64,000 nucleotides of DNA from Modestobacter sp. VKM Ac-2982 (GCF_026967935.1 NZ_JAPVBL010000005.1:430561-494560), one strand, 5' to 3'; shown: positions 52,665-62,030, counted from the stretch's first letter. Notes: generated from the sequence alone by a model not told the origin. Numbers and translations: made by a program.

Positions 52665-52711
52665 TGCCCCGGTCGTCCGCAGGCTCGTTGCTCCTGCGGA
52701 CGACCGGGGCA
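52665..52711. terminator. Bidirectional terminator between ctlX and the monooxygenase gene
   Basis: Perfect 19-base arms (52665-52683 and 52693-52711) around a 9-base loop CTCGTTGCT, lying in the 64-base gap between two convergent stop codons. It should serve both operons. Confidence 0.85.
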
Positions 52712-52721
52712 CGCGCCGGGT

Positions 52722-54518
52722 TCAGCCCTCCTGGCGGCCGAGGACGGCGCGCAGCGCACCCGCCAGCCAGTCGGAGGCCTGCTGCTCCGACGGCGGCGTG
52801 GACGGGTAGCGGGCGGCGACGTACCCGTCCGGCCGGACGAGCAGGACGCCGCCGTCCTCGATCTCCCGCAGGTCGGCCCAGGTGCCGTACGGGTCCTCGA
52901 CGGGCTGACCCGGCCCGATCGAGACGGTGGTGATCGACAGGCCGAGCTCCTCGCCGAGGCTCCGGGCGGCCGCCAGCCAGGCCTCCCCGCCGATGCCGGT
53001 CACCACGCTGAACCGTCCCCGGCCGACCAGGTCGAGGGTGGAGGTCCGGTGCCCGCCCTGCGTGACCCAGGTGTGCGGGAGCTTGGCGCCGGGCCAGGTG
53101 GTCGGCTGGGCGTAGAGCACCGGGTCGCGGCGGTACTCCGGCATCGGCGTCCCGTCGCCGACGACCGCCGAGCTGGCGTAGCGCTGGTTGTGCTCGACCC
53201 CGTGGGCGTCGAACTCGTGCGCCTTGTAGGCGATCGCCTCCCGGAGCGCCGTGCGGATCTTCTCCCCCTCCGGGCCCGGCGCCTTCCACAGCGCGAGCTG
53301 ACGGTCCAGCGCCTCCGCCTCGGTGTGTTCCAGGTCGAGCGCGCTGAGGATCCGGCCGGTGTCCGCGATGCTCTGGTTGGCCCGCTCGACGACCTGCCGG
53401 GCGATCGGTGCCCGCTCGGCGTCGTAGCTGTCCAGCAGCGACGGGTCGGCCGTCCCGGCCACCACGTGGGCCAGCTTCCAGGCCAGGTTGTAGGAGTCCT
53501 GGATGGAGGTGTTCGAGCCCAGGCCGTTGGTCGGCGGGTGCCGGTGGATCGCGTCGCCGGCGCAGAAGACCCGGCCGCGGGCGATCGTGGTGGCGAAGTG
53601 GTGGTTCACCGTCCACGGGGACCGCGACTTCACCCGCATCTCGAAGTCGTCACTGCCGACCAGGGCGACGGCGAGCTCCCGGACCACCTCGTCGCTGAGG
53701 TCGGGCGGACCGCCGGCGACCTCGTAGCCCCACATGAGCATCCACTCGTTCCAGGGCTTGATCATGCGGAGCACGCCCAGCCCGACGCCCTCGCGCTCTG
53801 CCCCCGGCTGCAGCATCCAGTAGAGGACCGAGGGCCGGTGCGCCACGAACCGGGAGAGGTCGGCCTCGAAGACGATGCTCAGCGCGCCACCGACCGCGCC
53901 CGGGCCCTCATAGGGAAGGTCGAGGTCCGCGGCCACCTGGCTGCGCGCGCCGTCGGCACCGATCAGGTACTTGGACCGGACCGTGTACTGGGCGCCGGTC
54001 AGCCGGTCCTGCAGCGTGGTCGTGACGCCGTCGTCGTCCTGGACGTGGCTGACGTAGCTGGTGTCGAACCGGACTCGCGCCCCGCGCTCCTGCGCAGCCT
54101 GGACCAGGATCGGCTCGGTGATCGTCTGCGGCGCGTCCAGCATCGAGGTCGGGCTCTGCAGCTCGTAGTCGGCGTGCCGCACGGTGTCGGTGCCCCAGGA
54201 GGGGATCCGGCCGAGCTCCTCCCCCGCGAGACTGGTGCAGAAGGTCGTGTTCCCCATGAACTCCCAGGGCGTCGCCTCCTGCATGAGCCGCTCTTCCAGG
54301 CCCATGTCCCGCATCACCTCCATCGTGCGCTGGTTGGTGATGTGCGCTCGCGGGGTGTCGGACAGCCGGCCGTACTTGGTGACCAGCAGCGTCGACGTCC
54401 CGTAGCTGGCGAGGAGCAGCGCTGCCGACGCCCCGGCCGGGCCGGAGCCCACCACCAGGACGTCGGTGGTCACGGCGGGCTGAGCGGGGATCGAACCATC
54501 CGGCGTGGACTGGGTCAT
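52722..54518 (-). CDS. FAD-dependent aromatic monooxygenase (phenol-hydroxylase/TfdB type)
   Basis: 598 aa. FAD-binding GSGPAGA (24-30) near the N-terminus, YLIGADGARS in the middle, and FCAGDAIHRHPPTNGLGSNTSIQDSYNLAWKL are those of the PheA/TfdB flavoprotein hydroxylases. The last 180 residues form the usual thioredoxin-like C-terminal domain, here without an obvious redox CxxC. It would hydroxylate an aromatic ring with NAD(P)H and O2. It is the last gene of a leftward seven-gene operon; ATG at 54518. Confidence 0.88.
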   Translation of the reverse strand: MTQSTPDGSIPAQPAVTTDVLVVGSGPAGASAALLLASYGTSTLLVTKYGRLSDTPRAHITNQRTMEVMRDMGLEERLMQEATPWEFMGNTTFCTSLAGEELGRIPSWGTDTVRHADYELQSPTSMLDAPQTITEPILVQAAQERGARVRFDTSYVSHVQDDDGVTTTLQDRLTGAQYTVRSKYLIGADGARSQVAADLDLPYEGPGAVGGALSIVFEADLSRFVAHRPSVLYWMLQPGAEREGVGLGVLRMIKPWNEWMLMWGYEVAGGPPDLSDEVVRELAVALVGSDDFEMRVKSRSPWTVNHHFATTIARGRVFCAGDAIHRHPPTNGLGSNTSIQDSYNLAWKLAHVVAGTADPSLLDSYDAERAPIARQVVERANQSIADTGRILSALDLEHTEAEALDRQLALWKAPGPEGEKIRTALREAIAYKAHEFDAHGVEHNQRYASSAVVGDGTPMPEYRRDPVLYAQPTTWPGAKLPHTWVTQGGHRTSTLDLVGRGRFSVVTGIGGEAWLAAARSLGEELGLSITTVSIGPGQPVEDPYGTWADLREIEDGGVLLVRPDGYVAARYPSTPPSEQQASDWLAGALRAVLGRQEG

Positions 54519-54606
54519 CGAGTACCTCTTTCGGATGCGAGCGGACGACGGTCCGCACGTGGTCGGGTCATCTCAGGGGTCCAACGGTGCGCCGACCGGC
54601 CAGCTG

Positions 54607-55845
54607 TCAGCCCTCGACGGCCGGCGGGGCCAGGTGGCCCATCCGGTCACGCTTGGTCCGTAGGTACCGGACGTTGTGCGGGGTCACCACCGCAGGGAGC
54701 GCCACCCGCCCCACGATCGTCAGACCGTAACCGTCGAGGCCCCCGTACTTGGCCGGGTTGTTCGTGATCAACCTCAGCCGACTGATCCCTAGATCACCCA
54801 GGATCTGCGCACCGACGCCATAGCTCCGGGCGTCTGCGGGGAGGCCCTGGGCGGTGTTGGCGTCCACCGTGTCCAGCCCCTCCTCCTGGAGGGCGTACGC
54901 ACGGATCTTGTGGCCCAGGCCGATCCCCCGCCCCTCGTGACCGCGCAGGTAGACCACGGCGCCGACGCCCTCCTCGGCGACCGCGCGCAGCGCCTGCTCC
55001 AGCTGCCCTCCGCAGTCGCAGCGCAGCGAACCGAGGATGTCGCCGGTCAGGCACTCCGAGTGCACCCGGACGAGTGCGCCGGCCTCCGCAGCCCCGGCGG
55101 CGGCCACGTCGCCCATCACCAGGGCCAGGTGCTCGGTGCCGTCGACCGTGCTGCGGTAGGCCATCGCCCGGAAGTCGCCGAACTCGGTCGGCATCGTGGA
55201 GCTGGCGACCAGTTCGACGAGCTGCTCGGTGGCCCGCCGGTACCGGACGAGGTCGGCGATGGCCAGGACGGGCAGCCCGTGCTCTGCCGCGAACCGGGTC
55301 AGCGACTCGCCCCGGCGCATCGAGCCGTCGTCGTCGACGATCTCCCCGATCACCCCGACCCCGGACAACCCGCACATCGTGGTGAGGTCCACGGCCGCCT
55401 CGGTGTGCCCGGCGCGCACCAGGACGCCCCCGGCGCGTGCGCGCAGCGGGAAGACGTGCCCGGGCCGCCGGAGCTCCGACGGCCCGGTGGCCCCGTCGGC
55501 GAGGGCTCGGACGGTGCGGGCGCGATCGGCGGCCGACACCCCCGTCCCGGTGCTGACGTGGTCGACGCTCACCGTGAACGCCGTCCCGTGGGAGTCGCCG
55601 TTCTCGGCCACCATCTGCGGCAGCCGCAGCTCCTCCGTGCGGGCGGCCGGCATCGGGGCGCAGATGATCCCGGTCGTGTGCCGCACCAGGAAGGCCATCT
55701 GCTCCTCGGTGACGAGCTCGGCGGCGACGACGAGGTCGCCCTCGTCCTCCCGGTCCTCGTCGTCCACGACGACGACCAGCTGGCCCGCGGCGAGGGCCGC
55801 CAGCACCCGCTGGACCGACTCCGCGGGCGTGCGGCGGGGGCTCAC
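54607..55845 (-). CDS. ribBA: Bifunctional 3,4-dihydroxy-2-butanone-4-phosphate synthase / GTP cyclohydrolase II
   Basis: 412 aa. RibB half (1-205): DDEDREDEGDLVVAAE and GHTEAAVDL. RibA half (210-410): zinc site SECLTGDILGSLRCDCG, RGHEGRGIGL and LITNNPAKYGGL. Both active sites look intact. It makes both committed precursors of riboflavin. Placement in a catabolic operon, rather than with ribE/ribH, is odd: the start overlaps the flavin reductase stop by 4 bases, and there is no space for an FMN riboswitch before it. Confidence 0.93.
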   Translation of the reverse strand: MSPRRTPAESVQRVLAALAAGQLVVVVDDEDREDEGDLVVAAELVTEEQMAFLVRHTTGIICAPMPAARTEELRLPQMVAENGDSHGTAFTVSVDHVSTGTGVSAADRARTVRALADGATGPSELRRPGHVFPLRARAGGVLVRAGHTEAAVDLTTMCGLSGVGVIGEIVDDDGSMRRGESLTRFAAEHGLPVLAIADLVRYRRATEQLVELVASSTMPTEFGDFRAMAYRSTVDGTEHLALVMGDVAAAGAAEAGALVRVHSECLTGDILGSLRCDCGGQLEQALRAVAEEGVGAVVYLRGHEGRGIGLGHKIRAYALQEEGLDTVDANTAQGLPADARSYGVGAQILGDLGISRLRLITNNPAKYGGLDGYGLTIVGRVALPAVVTPHNVRYLRTKRDRMGHLAPPAVEG

Positions 55846-56342
55846 TCGGTCTCCAGCGCGGCGTGGGTCCCGAAGACGCGGCCGTGGTAGGTCAACGGCC
55901 GCCCCTCGGTCGTGTCGGCCGCGGTCACCAGGCCCAGGGCGACGACGTGGTCCCCGCCGTCGACCAGCGCCTCGACCTCGCAGGCCAGCCAGCCGGGAGC
56001 CCCCGGGAGCCGCGGCAGGTCGTTGTCGACCTCCCAGCGGACCCCGTTGAACTTCCCGGTGCCGCCCTTGCGCGCGAACGCCAGGGCCGTCGCGGCCTGG
56101 TGGGAGCCGAGCACGTTGACGCCGAAGCGCCGGGTCTCGCGCACCATGACCAGCAGGTCCGAGCCGCGGTCGAGGGAGACCAGCACCATCGGCGGGGTCA
56201 TCGACAGAGAGGCGAAGGCGCTCACGGTCGTGCCGTGCGGCAGCCCGTCGCCCAGGCAGGTGATCACCGAGACCGGCGTGGGCACGCCTGCCATCACCTC
56301 GCGGAACCGGGTCTGCAGGTCGGGGTCGACGGAAGCGGTCAT
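55842..56342 (-). CDS. Flavin reductase (HpaC/DIM6-NTAB family)
   Basis: 166 aa. The family pattern is present: FREVMAGVPTPVSVITCLGDGLPHGTTVSAFASLSMTPPMVLVSLDRGSDLL, then RRFGVNVLGSHQ and a C-terminal GDHVVALGLVTAADTTEGRPLTYHGRVFG. It reduces free FMN or FAD with NAD(P)H for a two-component oxygenase. ATG at 56342 overlaps the VOC stop; its own stop overlaps ribBA. Confidence 0.9.
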   Translation of the reverse strand: MTASVDPDLQTRFREVMAGVPTPVSVITCLGDGLPHGTTVSAFASLSMTPPMVLVSLDRGSDLLVMVRETRRFGVNVLGSHQAATALAFARKGGTGKFNGVRWEVDNDLPRLPGAPGWLACEVEALVDGGDHVVALGLVTAADTTEGRPLTYHGRVFGTHAALETE

Positions 56343-56941
56343 CGGGGTGTCTCCTCCTGGAGGGCCGGCCCGGAGCCGGGGACGCTGGTGGGTGGAGGTG
56401 GAGCCGCGAACGGCCGGATCGGGTCGGTGCCGTCCCAGTCGAGGGAGGCGCGCCAGAAGGCGGTGAACGCGGCGTCCATGCCCGGTCCGTACTCGATCAG
56501 CTCCACCATGCCCGGGCGGTCGTGACCACCGTCCAGGTAGGCGACCTCGCCGCCCGTGGGCACACCGGCCCGGTACGCGAGCACGTGTCCACGGGCCTCG
56601 AGTTCGGCGATCCCGGCGGCGATGTCGTCGGTGACGACGCCGAAGTGGTGGAAGCCGTGGCCCCGCTGCTCGATCACCTCGCGGTAGACCGACGGGTGCT
56701 CGTCCTTCGGCTGGATGAGCTCGATCTGCATGTGCCCGGCGAAGGCCATGGCGATCGCGACGTCGGCGCGGCTGGGCTGCCCCCGGTAGACCGGGTCGAC
56801 CCCGGTGAAGGAGTCCAGCAGGAACCACGGGCCGACCCGGAGCTCACTGGTCCACTGCTCGATGGCCGCCTGGACGTCCGCCACGACGTAGGCCATCTGG
56901 ATGATGCCGTCACGCGGCTGGCCGAAGCCGAGCTCTCTCAC
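56339..56941 (-). CDS. VOC-superfamily (glyoxalase/dioxygenase-fold) protein
   Basis: 200 aa. VOC-fold signs: GIIQMAYVVADVQAAIEQWTSELRVGPWFLLDSF, HMQIELIQP with a metal-ligand Glu, GHGFHHFGVVTDD with His, and PGMVELIEYG with Glu. A Pro-rich C-terminal tail follows. Members include epimerases, glyoxalases and extradiol dioxygenases; which of these applies is unclear. GTG at 56941 with GGAAGGAGAG just before it. Confidence 0.8.
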   Translation of the reverse strand: MRELGFGQPRDGIIQMAYVVADVQAAIEQWTSELRVGPWFLLDSFTGVDPVYRGQPSRADVAIAMAFAGHMQIELIQPKDEHPSVYREVIEQRGHGFHHFGVVTDDIAAGIAELEARGHVLAYRAGVPTGGEVAYLDGGHDRPGMVELIEYGPGMDAAFTAFWRASLDWDGTDPIRPFAAPPPPTSVPGSGPALQEETPR

Positions 56942-56982
56942 GTTCTCTCCTTCCACAGCACGGGGAGCGGTGGCACCCGCGG

Positions 56983-57990
56983 TCAGTTCCGCCGCAGGTA
57001 GCGGGAGATGGCGACGGCCAGCACGAGCGCCCCGCCGTAGAAGAGCTGCTGGGCGTAGTCCTGGGCGCCGAGCAGCTGCAGCCCGGCGGTGCCGGTGGCC
57101 AGGAACAGCACGGCCACCCCGGTGCCCAGGGCGTTGAACCGGCCGGGCTGGATCGTCGTGGCGCCGAGGAAGACGGCCGCGTAGGCCGGGAGCAGGAAGG
57201 TCTCCACCGAGGTGGGGCCGGCCGAACCCGTGGTGCCGACGTAGAGGACGCCGGCCAGCGCGGCGATGACCCCGGCGAGCGTGAAGGCGCCGAAGCGGAT
57301 CCGGTCGGCGTTGATGCCGCTGAGCACGGCCACCTCGCGCGACTGCCCGACGAAGAGGTTCCGTACACCGAGGGGCGTGTGGTTCATGACGTACCAGATC
57401 ACGAGCATGACCAGCAGGCAGTAGAAGAACTGCACCGGCACGCCGCCGATCTGGCGCAGGTAGGTCCACATCGACAGGCTGCGGTCGACCCCCACGATGG
57501 TGGTGGAGTTGGCGATCCAGAAGACCAGACCACCGAACAGCGTGCCCGTCCCCAGGGTCATGATGAAGGGCTCGGTCTTGAACTTGACGACGAACAACCC
57601 GTTGAAGGCACCGCAGAGCCCGCCGACGCCGACGGCGACCAGGCAGGCCACCGGGACGGACACCCCGTGGTTGACGTTGAGGACCGCGACGATGATCGCC
57701 GACAGGCCCCCGATGCTGCCCAGCGACAGGTCCAGGTCCCCCGAGCGCGTCGGCAGCAGCGCAGCCAGCGCGAGCATGAACAGGATCGACTGGGAACCGA
57801 GGATGTTGGACAGGTTCCCCATGGAGAGGAACGTCTCCGGCGCCAGGGCGGCGAAGACGATGAACAGCACCAGCCAGGCGACCGGGAGGGCGGCCTTCTC
57901 CCCCCACCGGCCGCGGACCGATCCGCTCCCCTGGGCCACGCTCGGGGCGGGCTGCGGGTCCGTGGTCTCGACGGTCTCCGTCGCGCTCAT
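56983..57990 (-). CDS. Monosaccharide-type ABC transporter permease (RbsC-like)
   Basis: 335 aa, about nine to ten helices. RbsC-type signatures: TRSGDLDLSLGSIGGLSAIIVAVL, FNGLFVVKFKTEPFIMTLGTGTLFGGL, and GINADRIRFGAFTLAGVIAALAGVLYVG. It forms a homodimeric channel for the ATPase next to it. ATG at 57990 overlaps the ATPase stop by 4 bases. Confidence 0.92.
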   Translation of the reverse strand: MSATETVETTDPQPAPSVAQGSGSVRGRWGEKAALPVAWLVLFIVFAALAPETFLSMGNLSNILGSQSILFMLALAALLPTRSGDLDLSLGSIGGLSAIIVAVLNVNHGVSVPVACLVAVGVGGLCGAFNGLFVVKFKTEPFIMTLGTGTLFGGLVFWIANSTTIVGVDRSLSMWTYLRQIGGVPVQFFYCLLVMLVIWYVMNHTPLGVRNLFVGQSREVAVLSGINADRIRFGAFTLAGVIAALAGVLYVGTTGSAGPTSVETFLLPAYAAVFLGATTIQPGRFNALGTGVAVLFLATGTAGLQLLGAQDYAQQLFYGGALVLAVAISRYLRRN

Positions 57991-59615
57991 GGTGCCACCT
58001 GTTCGACGATGCGGGTGTTCGGAGTCGCGCCCGGGTCGGCCCCGTAGACGCTTGCGGTGATCGCGGCGGGCGAGATGCCCTGCCCGACGATCTCGGTGAC
58101 GGCGACCCCGCCGCTCACCACGACGACGCGGTCGCAGACGGTGGCCAGCTCGTCGAAGTCGCTGGAGACCCAGACGACGGCCATGCCGGTCTCCGTGGCC
58201 CGCTTGATGGCCCGGTAGATCTCGGCGCGGGCCGCGATGTCCACACCCTGGGTGGGCTCGTGCAGCAGGAGGACCTCCGGGCCGATCTCCAGCCACTTGC
58301 CGACGACGACCTTCTGCGCGTTCCCGCCGCTGAGGGTGCCCAGCGGCAGGTCGGTGCGCCGCGGGCGGACGTCGAGTGCACCAGCCCGCTCGTCGGCAGT
58401 GCTGCGCAGCAGCGCGTTGCGCAGCCGCCCACCCCGGGAGAACCGGCGCACCACCAGCAGCATCATGTTCTCGGCGACCGAGACCGCCGGGGCGATGGCG
58501 TCCCGACGGCGGTCGGCCGGGATCAGCGCGAGGCCCATGCCGACCGCCTGGCCGGGGTGCTGCTTGGTCAACGGCACGCTCCGGCCGCGCAGGGTGAGCT
58601 CACCGCCGGAGGCCTGCTTCGCACCGAAGAGGAGGTAGGGGACCTCCTCGGCACCGGATCCCAGCAGTCCGGCGAGGCCGACGATCTCCCCCGGGGCCAC
58701 GTGCAGCTCGAGCCCGCTGGTCTGGCCACCGCGGAGGCCGGTGACGTGCAGCCCCGCCTCGGGTGCGCGGTCGAAGGACCGCGGCTCCTCCGCGTCCGGC
58801 CGGTGGGCACCGTGGGCCTGGCCGTGCTTCGGGCTGCTGAGGCCGGCGGCCGCAGGGCCGACGATCATCTCCACGACCTCGGCGTCCGTGACGTCGCTCA
58901 TCCGGGCGTTCGCGGCGAGCTTCCCGTCCCGCAGCACGGTGACCCGGTCGGCGATGGCGCGGACGGCCGGCAGGTCGTGGGAGATGAACACCACGCTGGC
59001 GCCCGAGGCCACGATGGTCCGGATCAGGTCGAAGAGGAACCGCACCTCCTCCTCGGGCAGGAAGACCGTCGGTTCGTCCAGGACGAGCACCGAGGAGGAG
59101 GCACCGGTGCGTTCCCGGTGCTGCTTGAGCTCCTCCGCCGCCCGGGCGATGGCCACCAGCGCCTGCTCCACCGGCGGCAGCTGGTTGACGACCGCCAGGG
59201 GGTCGACGTCGACCCCGTAGGAGCGCAGCATCTCGCCGGCCTTGCGGGCCTCCGCCCGCCAGTGGATGCGGGTGCGTGACCCGGACCGCTCGGCGACACC
59301 GCCGAGCAGGTTCTCCAGGACGGTGAGCGGGCGGGCCAGCCCCAGGTCCTGGTGGACGAAGCTGAGCCCCAGGTGCCGGGCGGCGTCCCCGTGCAGCGGC
59401 AGCGGGACGTCCTTGCCGTCGACGACCATCCGGCCGCCGGGCTCGGGGTCGTAGACGCCGGCCATGACCTTGACCAGGGTCGACTTCCCGCAGCCGTTCT
59501 CGCCGAGGAGCGCGAGCACCTCCCCGCGCTGGACGGTCAGGGAGACGTCCTGCAGGGCCTTGGTGGCGCCGAAGGTCTTCGAGATGTGGTGGAGCTCCAG
59601 AGCGGTGGTCGCCAT
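57987..59615 (-). CDS. Monosaccharide-type ABC transporter ATPase (two fused NBDs)
   Basis: 542 aa. NBD1 (1-250): Walker A GENGCGKST (38-46), Walker B VLVLDEPT, but its signature loop is degenerate (LPPVEQALVAIA). NBD2 (270-520) has no Walker A GKS, usual in this class (GLLGSGAEEV), but a good LSGGNAQKVVVGKWL signature. Such RbsA-type ATPases drive import of sugars or sugar-like compounds. It lies after a 112-base gap with a hairpin from the binding-protein gene. Confidence 0.92.
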   Translation of the reverse strand: MATTALELHHISKTFGATKALQDVSLTVQRGEVLALLGENGCGKSTLVKVMAGVYDPEPGGRMVVDGKDVPLPLHGDAARHLGLSFVHQDLGLARPLTVLENLLGGVAERSGSRTRIHWRAEARKAGEMLRSYGVDVDPLAVVNQLPPVEQALVAIARAAEELKQHRERTGASSSVLVLDEPTVFLPEEEVRFLFDLIRTIVASGASVVFISHDLPAVRAIADRVTVLRDGKLAANARMSDVTDAEVVEMIVGPAAAGLSSPKHGQAHGAHRPDAEEPRSFDRAPEAGLHVTGLRGGQTSGLELHVAPGEIVGLAGLLGSGAEEVPYLLFGAKQASGGELTLRGRSVPLTKQHPGQAVGMGLALIPADRRRDAIAPAVSVAENMMLLVVRRFSRGGRLRNALLRSTADERAGALDVRPRRTDLPLGTLSGGNAQKVVVGKWLEIGPEVLLLHEPTQGVDIAARAEIYRAIKRATETGMAVVWVSSDFDELATVCDRVVVVSGGVAVTEIVGQGISPAAITASVYGADPGATPNTRIVEQVAP

Positions 59616-59692
59616 CCGACGGTTCCCCTAGCTGGGCCGGAGCGGGGTGGCCGGACGCCGTACCCCTGCTGGTCTGGGTGGAACGGGGCTGC

Positions 59693-59720
59693 GGGGGCCT
59701 CCGGAGATCCGGAGGCCCCC
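59693..59720 (-). terminator. Attenuating hairpin between binding-protein and ATPase genes
   Basis: Perfect 12-base G+C arms, GGGGGCCTCCGG (59693-59704) and CCGGAGGCCCCC (59709-59720), around AGAT, 8 bases past the binding-protein stop. A partial terminator here would give more binding protein than ATPase and permease, a common arrangement. Confidence 0.7.
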
Positions 59721-59727
59721 CGGCCCA

Positions 59728-60921
59728 TCAGGCGGCGGGCGCGTCCTGCCAGAGACCGCGGTAGCCCTCCACGTAGGCGTCACCGAAGCCGTAGTCCGGC
59801 GGCTGCAGCTCCTCGGCGTTCTCCGGGGCCCACAACCGGTAGGGCGAGAAGGCCTCTTCGGACGGGATCGGCTCCTGGTCGCTGAGCACCCGGAACAGCT
59901 GGTCGGCGCCGGTGTAGGCCATCCAGTCGAAGTTCGGGCCCATGTCGGTCCCCATCGGGTTCGCCGGGTCCTTCATCAGCTCGATGAAGGTGCGGTCGGC
60001 GCCGAAGGCGTAGGTCTTCGCGTCGACACCGGAGGACTGGATGGCCGGCAGGACGAACGGCGTCTGCGCGTCGAAGACGGTGAAGACGGCGCGGATGTCG
60101 GGGTTGGCCACCAGCGCCGAGGAGACTGCGCTGGTCAGCTCGGTGGCGTAGTCGGTGATCGGGATGTTGATCGCCTGCACCTCGCACTCGTCCCCGCAGA
60201 GTTCCTCGAACTCGTCCCGGACGGCCTGTTCCATCCCGATCGACGGCGGGTTCTCGTTCGACGTGATCACCAGGGCGTCGATGGGCCGGCCCTCGGACTC
60301 GAGGAGCGCGGCGTCCACGCCCAGCTCCATCGACCGGTTGAACTGGCCGTTCGTCTGGGCGGCGATGAGGTCGCTCGCCGGGTCCTCCACGTCGGCCAGG
60401 TGCATGTCCACCACCTCGATGCCCGCCTCGCGGGCGGCCTCCATCTGCGGGGCCAGCGCTGCCGGGTCGATGCCGCAGACGAGCGCGACGCCGTCGTACC
60501 CCTGGTTGATCGCCAGGTTCATGCCCTGGACCCAGGCCTGCGGGCCACCGTCGTTCTGGAAGTACGTGCTGTCGGTCATGCCGACGCTCTTGGCGATGTC
60601 GACGACGGTGCGCGCCATCCGGTCGCAGCCCTCGAGCTGGCTGCTCACCGGCATCGACAGGATCTTCTTGCCCGCCAGCCCCGCGACGGAGAAGGCCGGT
60701 CCGGGCGACTCCCACTCGGGGACGGCCATGGCCTCCTGGACCTCGGTCTCCAGATCGGCGAGCACGTCCTCCGACACGACTGCTTCGGCTTCTGCACCAG
60801 CCGGCGATCCCGTGTCGGTCTCGCTGGGTGCGCACCCGGCGATCGCCAGTCCGGCGACCGCGAGCGCTGCCAGGGGTGCGAAGCGCGGGGCTCGTCCGGC
60901 GCGGGGAAGTCGATGAGACAT
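59728..60921 (-). CDS. Substrate-binding lipoprotein of the monosaccharide-type ABC importer
   Basis: 397 aa. Lipobox LAIAGC (Cys30) then an acidic linker and a type I periplasmic-binding fold (Peripla_BP_4-like): KKILSMPVSSQLEGCDRMARTVVDIAKSVGM, YDGVALVCGIDPAALAPQMEAAREAGIEVVDMH, DIRAVFTVFDAQTPFVLPAIQSSG. It captures the pathway substrate outside the membrane. Relatives in aromatic-degradation loci bind non-sugar ligands, so the ligand is open. First gene of the leftward operon; ATG at 60921. Confidence 0.92.
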   Translation of the reverse strand: MSHRLPRAGRAPRFAPLAALAVAGLAIAGCAPSETDTGSPAGAEAEAVVSEDVLADLETEVQEAMAVPEWESPGPAFSVAGLAGKKILSMPVSSQLEGCDRMARTVVDIAKSVGMTDSTYFQNDGGPQAWVQGMNLAINQGYDGVALVCGIDPAALAPQMEAAREAGIEVVDMHLADVEDPASDLIAAQTNGQFNRSMELGVDAALLESEGRPIDALVITSNENPPSIGMEQAVRDEFEELCGDECEVQAINIPITDYATELTSAVSSALVANPDIRAVFTVFDAQTPFVLPAIQSSGVDAKTYAFGADRTFIELMKDPANPMGTDMGPNFDWMAYTGADQLFRVLSDQEPIPSEEAFSPYRLWAPENAEELQPPDYGFGDAYVEGYRGLWQDAPAA

Positions 60922-61223
60922 CTGTCGTCCTCTTCGTCATTGGATGGGACGGCACGTGTCGGCAGAGCGGCCTTGTGTGACCTGCGCAACGTGACGCAGG
61001 GAACACTGGCAGCGCCGCGCAACCGTTGTCAACCGTCAGGCGTACGGATGTCCGCTGCCGGGAGTCCGACGCCCCACGCCTCCTCAGGACCCGCCCGCGG
61101 ATGGCGCCAGAGGGACGTAGGCGACCCTGCCGGCCAGGAGTCCGTTGACAGCCACCGTGGCATGGGTCACGGTGAGCCGAGATGGCGGACAAGTGTCCGA
61201 AGGCCTCGAGTCAGGAGTTCAGC
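60922..61223. promoter_or_regulatory. Divergent promoter region of the catabolic locus
   Basis: 302 bases separate the leftward operon (binding protein) from the rightward one. It holds CCTGCG (60981-60986) and CGCAGG (60995-61000), a 6-8-6 inverted repeat 60 bases before the leftward start, and a LacI-like CAACCGTTG (61020-61028). Both could be operators of a regulator encoded elsewhere. No regulator gene lies within the locus as seen. Confidence 0.45.
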
Positions 61224-62030
61224 GTGAGTGATCCAGGTGCCGGCCCGACCCCGACCCGAGTGCCCATGGGGTCCGGTGAGGTCAACTTCTTCCGACAGGG
61301 GTCCGGGCGCCCGGTCCTGGTCCTGCACGCCGCCGGCGGGGCGGGGGCCTGGAACCCCTACCTGGAGCAGCTGTCCCAGCACTTCGACGTGATCGCGCCG
61401 GACCACCCCGGCTTCGGGCTCAGCGACGAGCTCCCCGAGGTCGCCACCGTCCAGGACATCGCCGCCCACTACGTGCGACTGCTGGACGAGCTCGGCATCG
61501 ACCGGCTCGACGTCGTCGGCGCCTCGTTCGGCGGCTGGATCGCCGCGGAGCTCGCGACGACCATCCCCGACCGGGTCGAGCACCTCGTCCTGATGGCCCC
61601 CGCCGGGCTGCACGTCCCCGACGCCCCGCCGGCGAACCTGTTCGAGATGGGCCCGGAACAGCTGGTCCGGGCACTGTTCTACGACGACGCCGTCGTGACG
61701 GCCGCGCTCTCGGCACCGCCGACGCCGGAGGCCATCGCGCAGAACGAGCGGGACATGACCGCGTTCGGCCGGTTCGCCCGCGACCCCTTCCTGCACGACC
61801 CGGAGCTGCCCGACCGGCTGCCGAAGATCACGGCATCGACGCTGGTGCTGACCGCCGAGGTGGACGAGATCATCCCCCGACCGCACAGCGAGGCCTACGC
61901 GGAGGCGATCAGCGGTTCCACGCTGCGCGAGGTGCCCCGCACGGCGCACGGGCTGTACCACGAGCGTCCCGATGCAGTCGCCGACGAGGTCATCGGCTTC
62001 CTGACCGCCTCGGGGCCCAGCGCCCGATGA
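61224..62030 (+). CDS. Alpha/beta hydrolase (meta-cleavage-product-hydrolase-like)
   Basis: 268 aa. Nucleophile Ser101 in VVGASFGGWIAAEL, acid Asp214 in LTAEVDEIIP and base His242 (AHGLYH). The oxyanion region PVLVLHAAGGAGAWNPY and the DHPGFGLSDE loop resemble BphD/MhpC and related C-C hydrolases. It could hydrolyse a ring-cleavage product or an ester. GTG at 61224 has AGGAG at 7 bases; ATG at 61182 is a weaker alternative. Confidence 0.88.
   Translation: MSDPGAGPTPTRVPMGSGEVNFFRQGSGRPVLVLHAAGGAGAWNPYLEQLSQHFDVIAPDHPGFGLSDELPEVATVQDIAAHYVRLLDELGIDRLDVVGASFGGWIAAELATTIPDRVEHLVLMAPAGLHVPDAPPANLFEMGPEQLVRALFYDDAVVTAALSAPPTPEAIAQNERDMTAFGRFARDPFLHDPELPDRLPKITASTLVLTAEVDEIIPRPHSEAYAEAISGSTLREVPRTAHGLYHERPDAVADEVIGFLTASGPSAR

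Noticed and set aside
54607..56000. FMN riboswitch ahead of ribBA
   Set aside because: The gene start overlaps the previous gene by 4 bases, so there is no untranslated leader to hold one.
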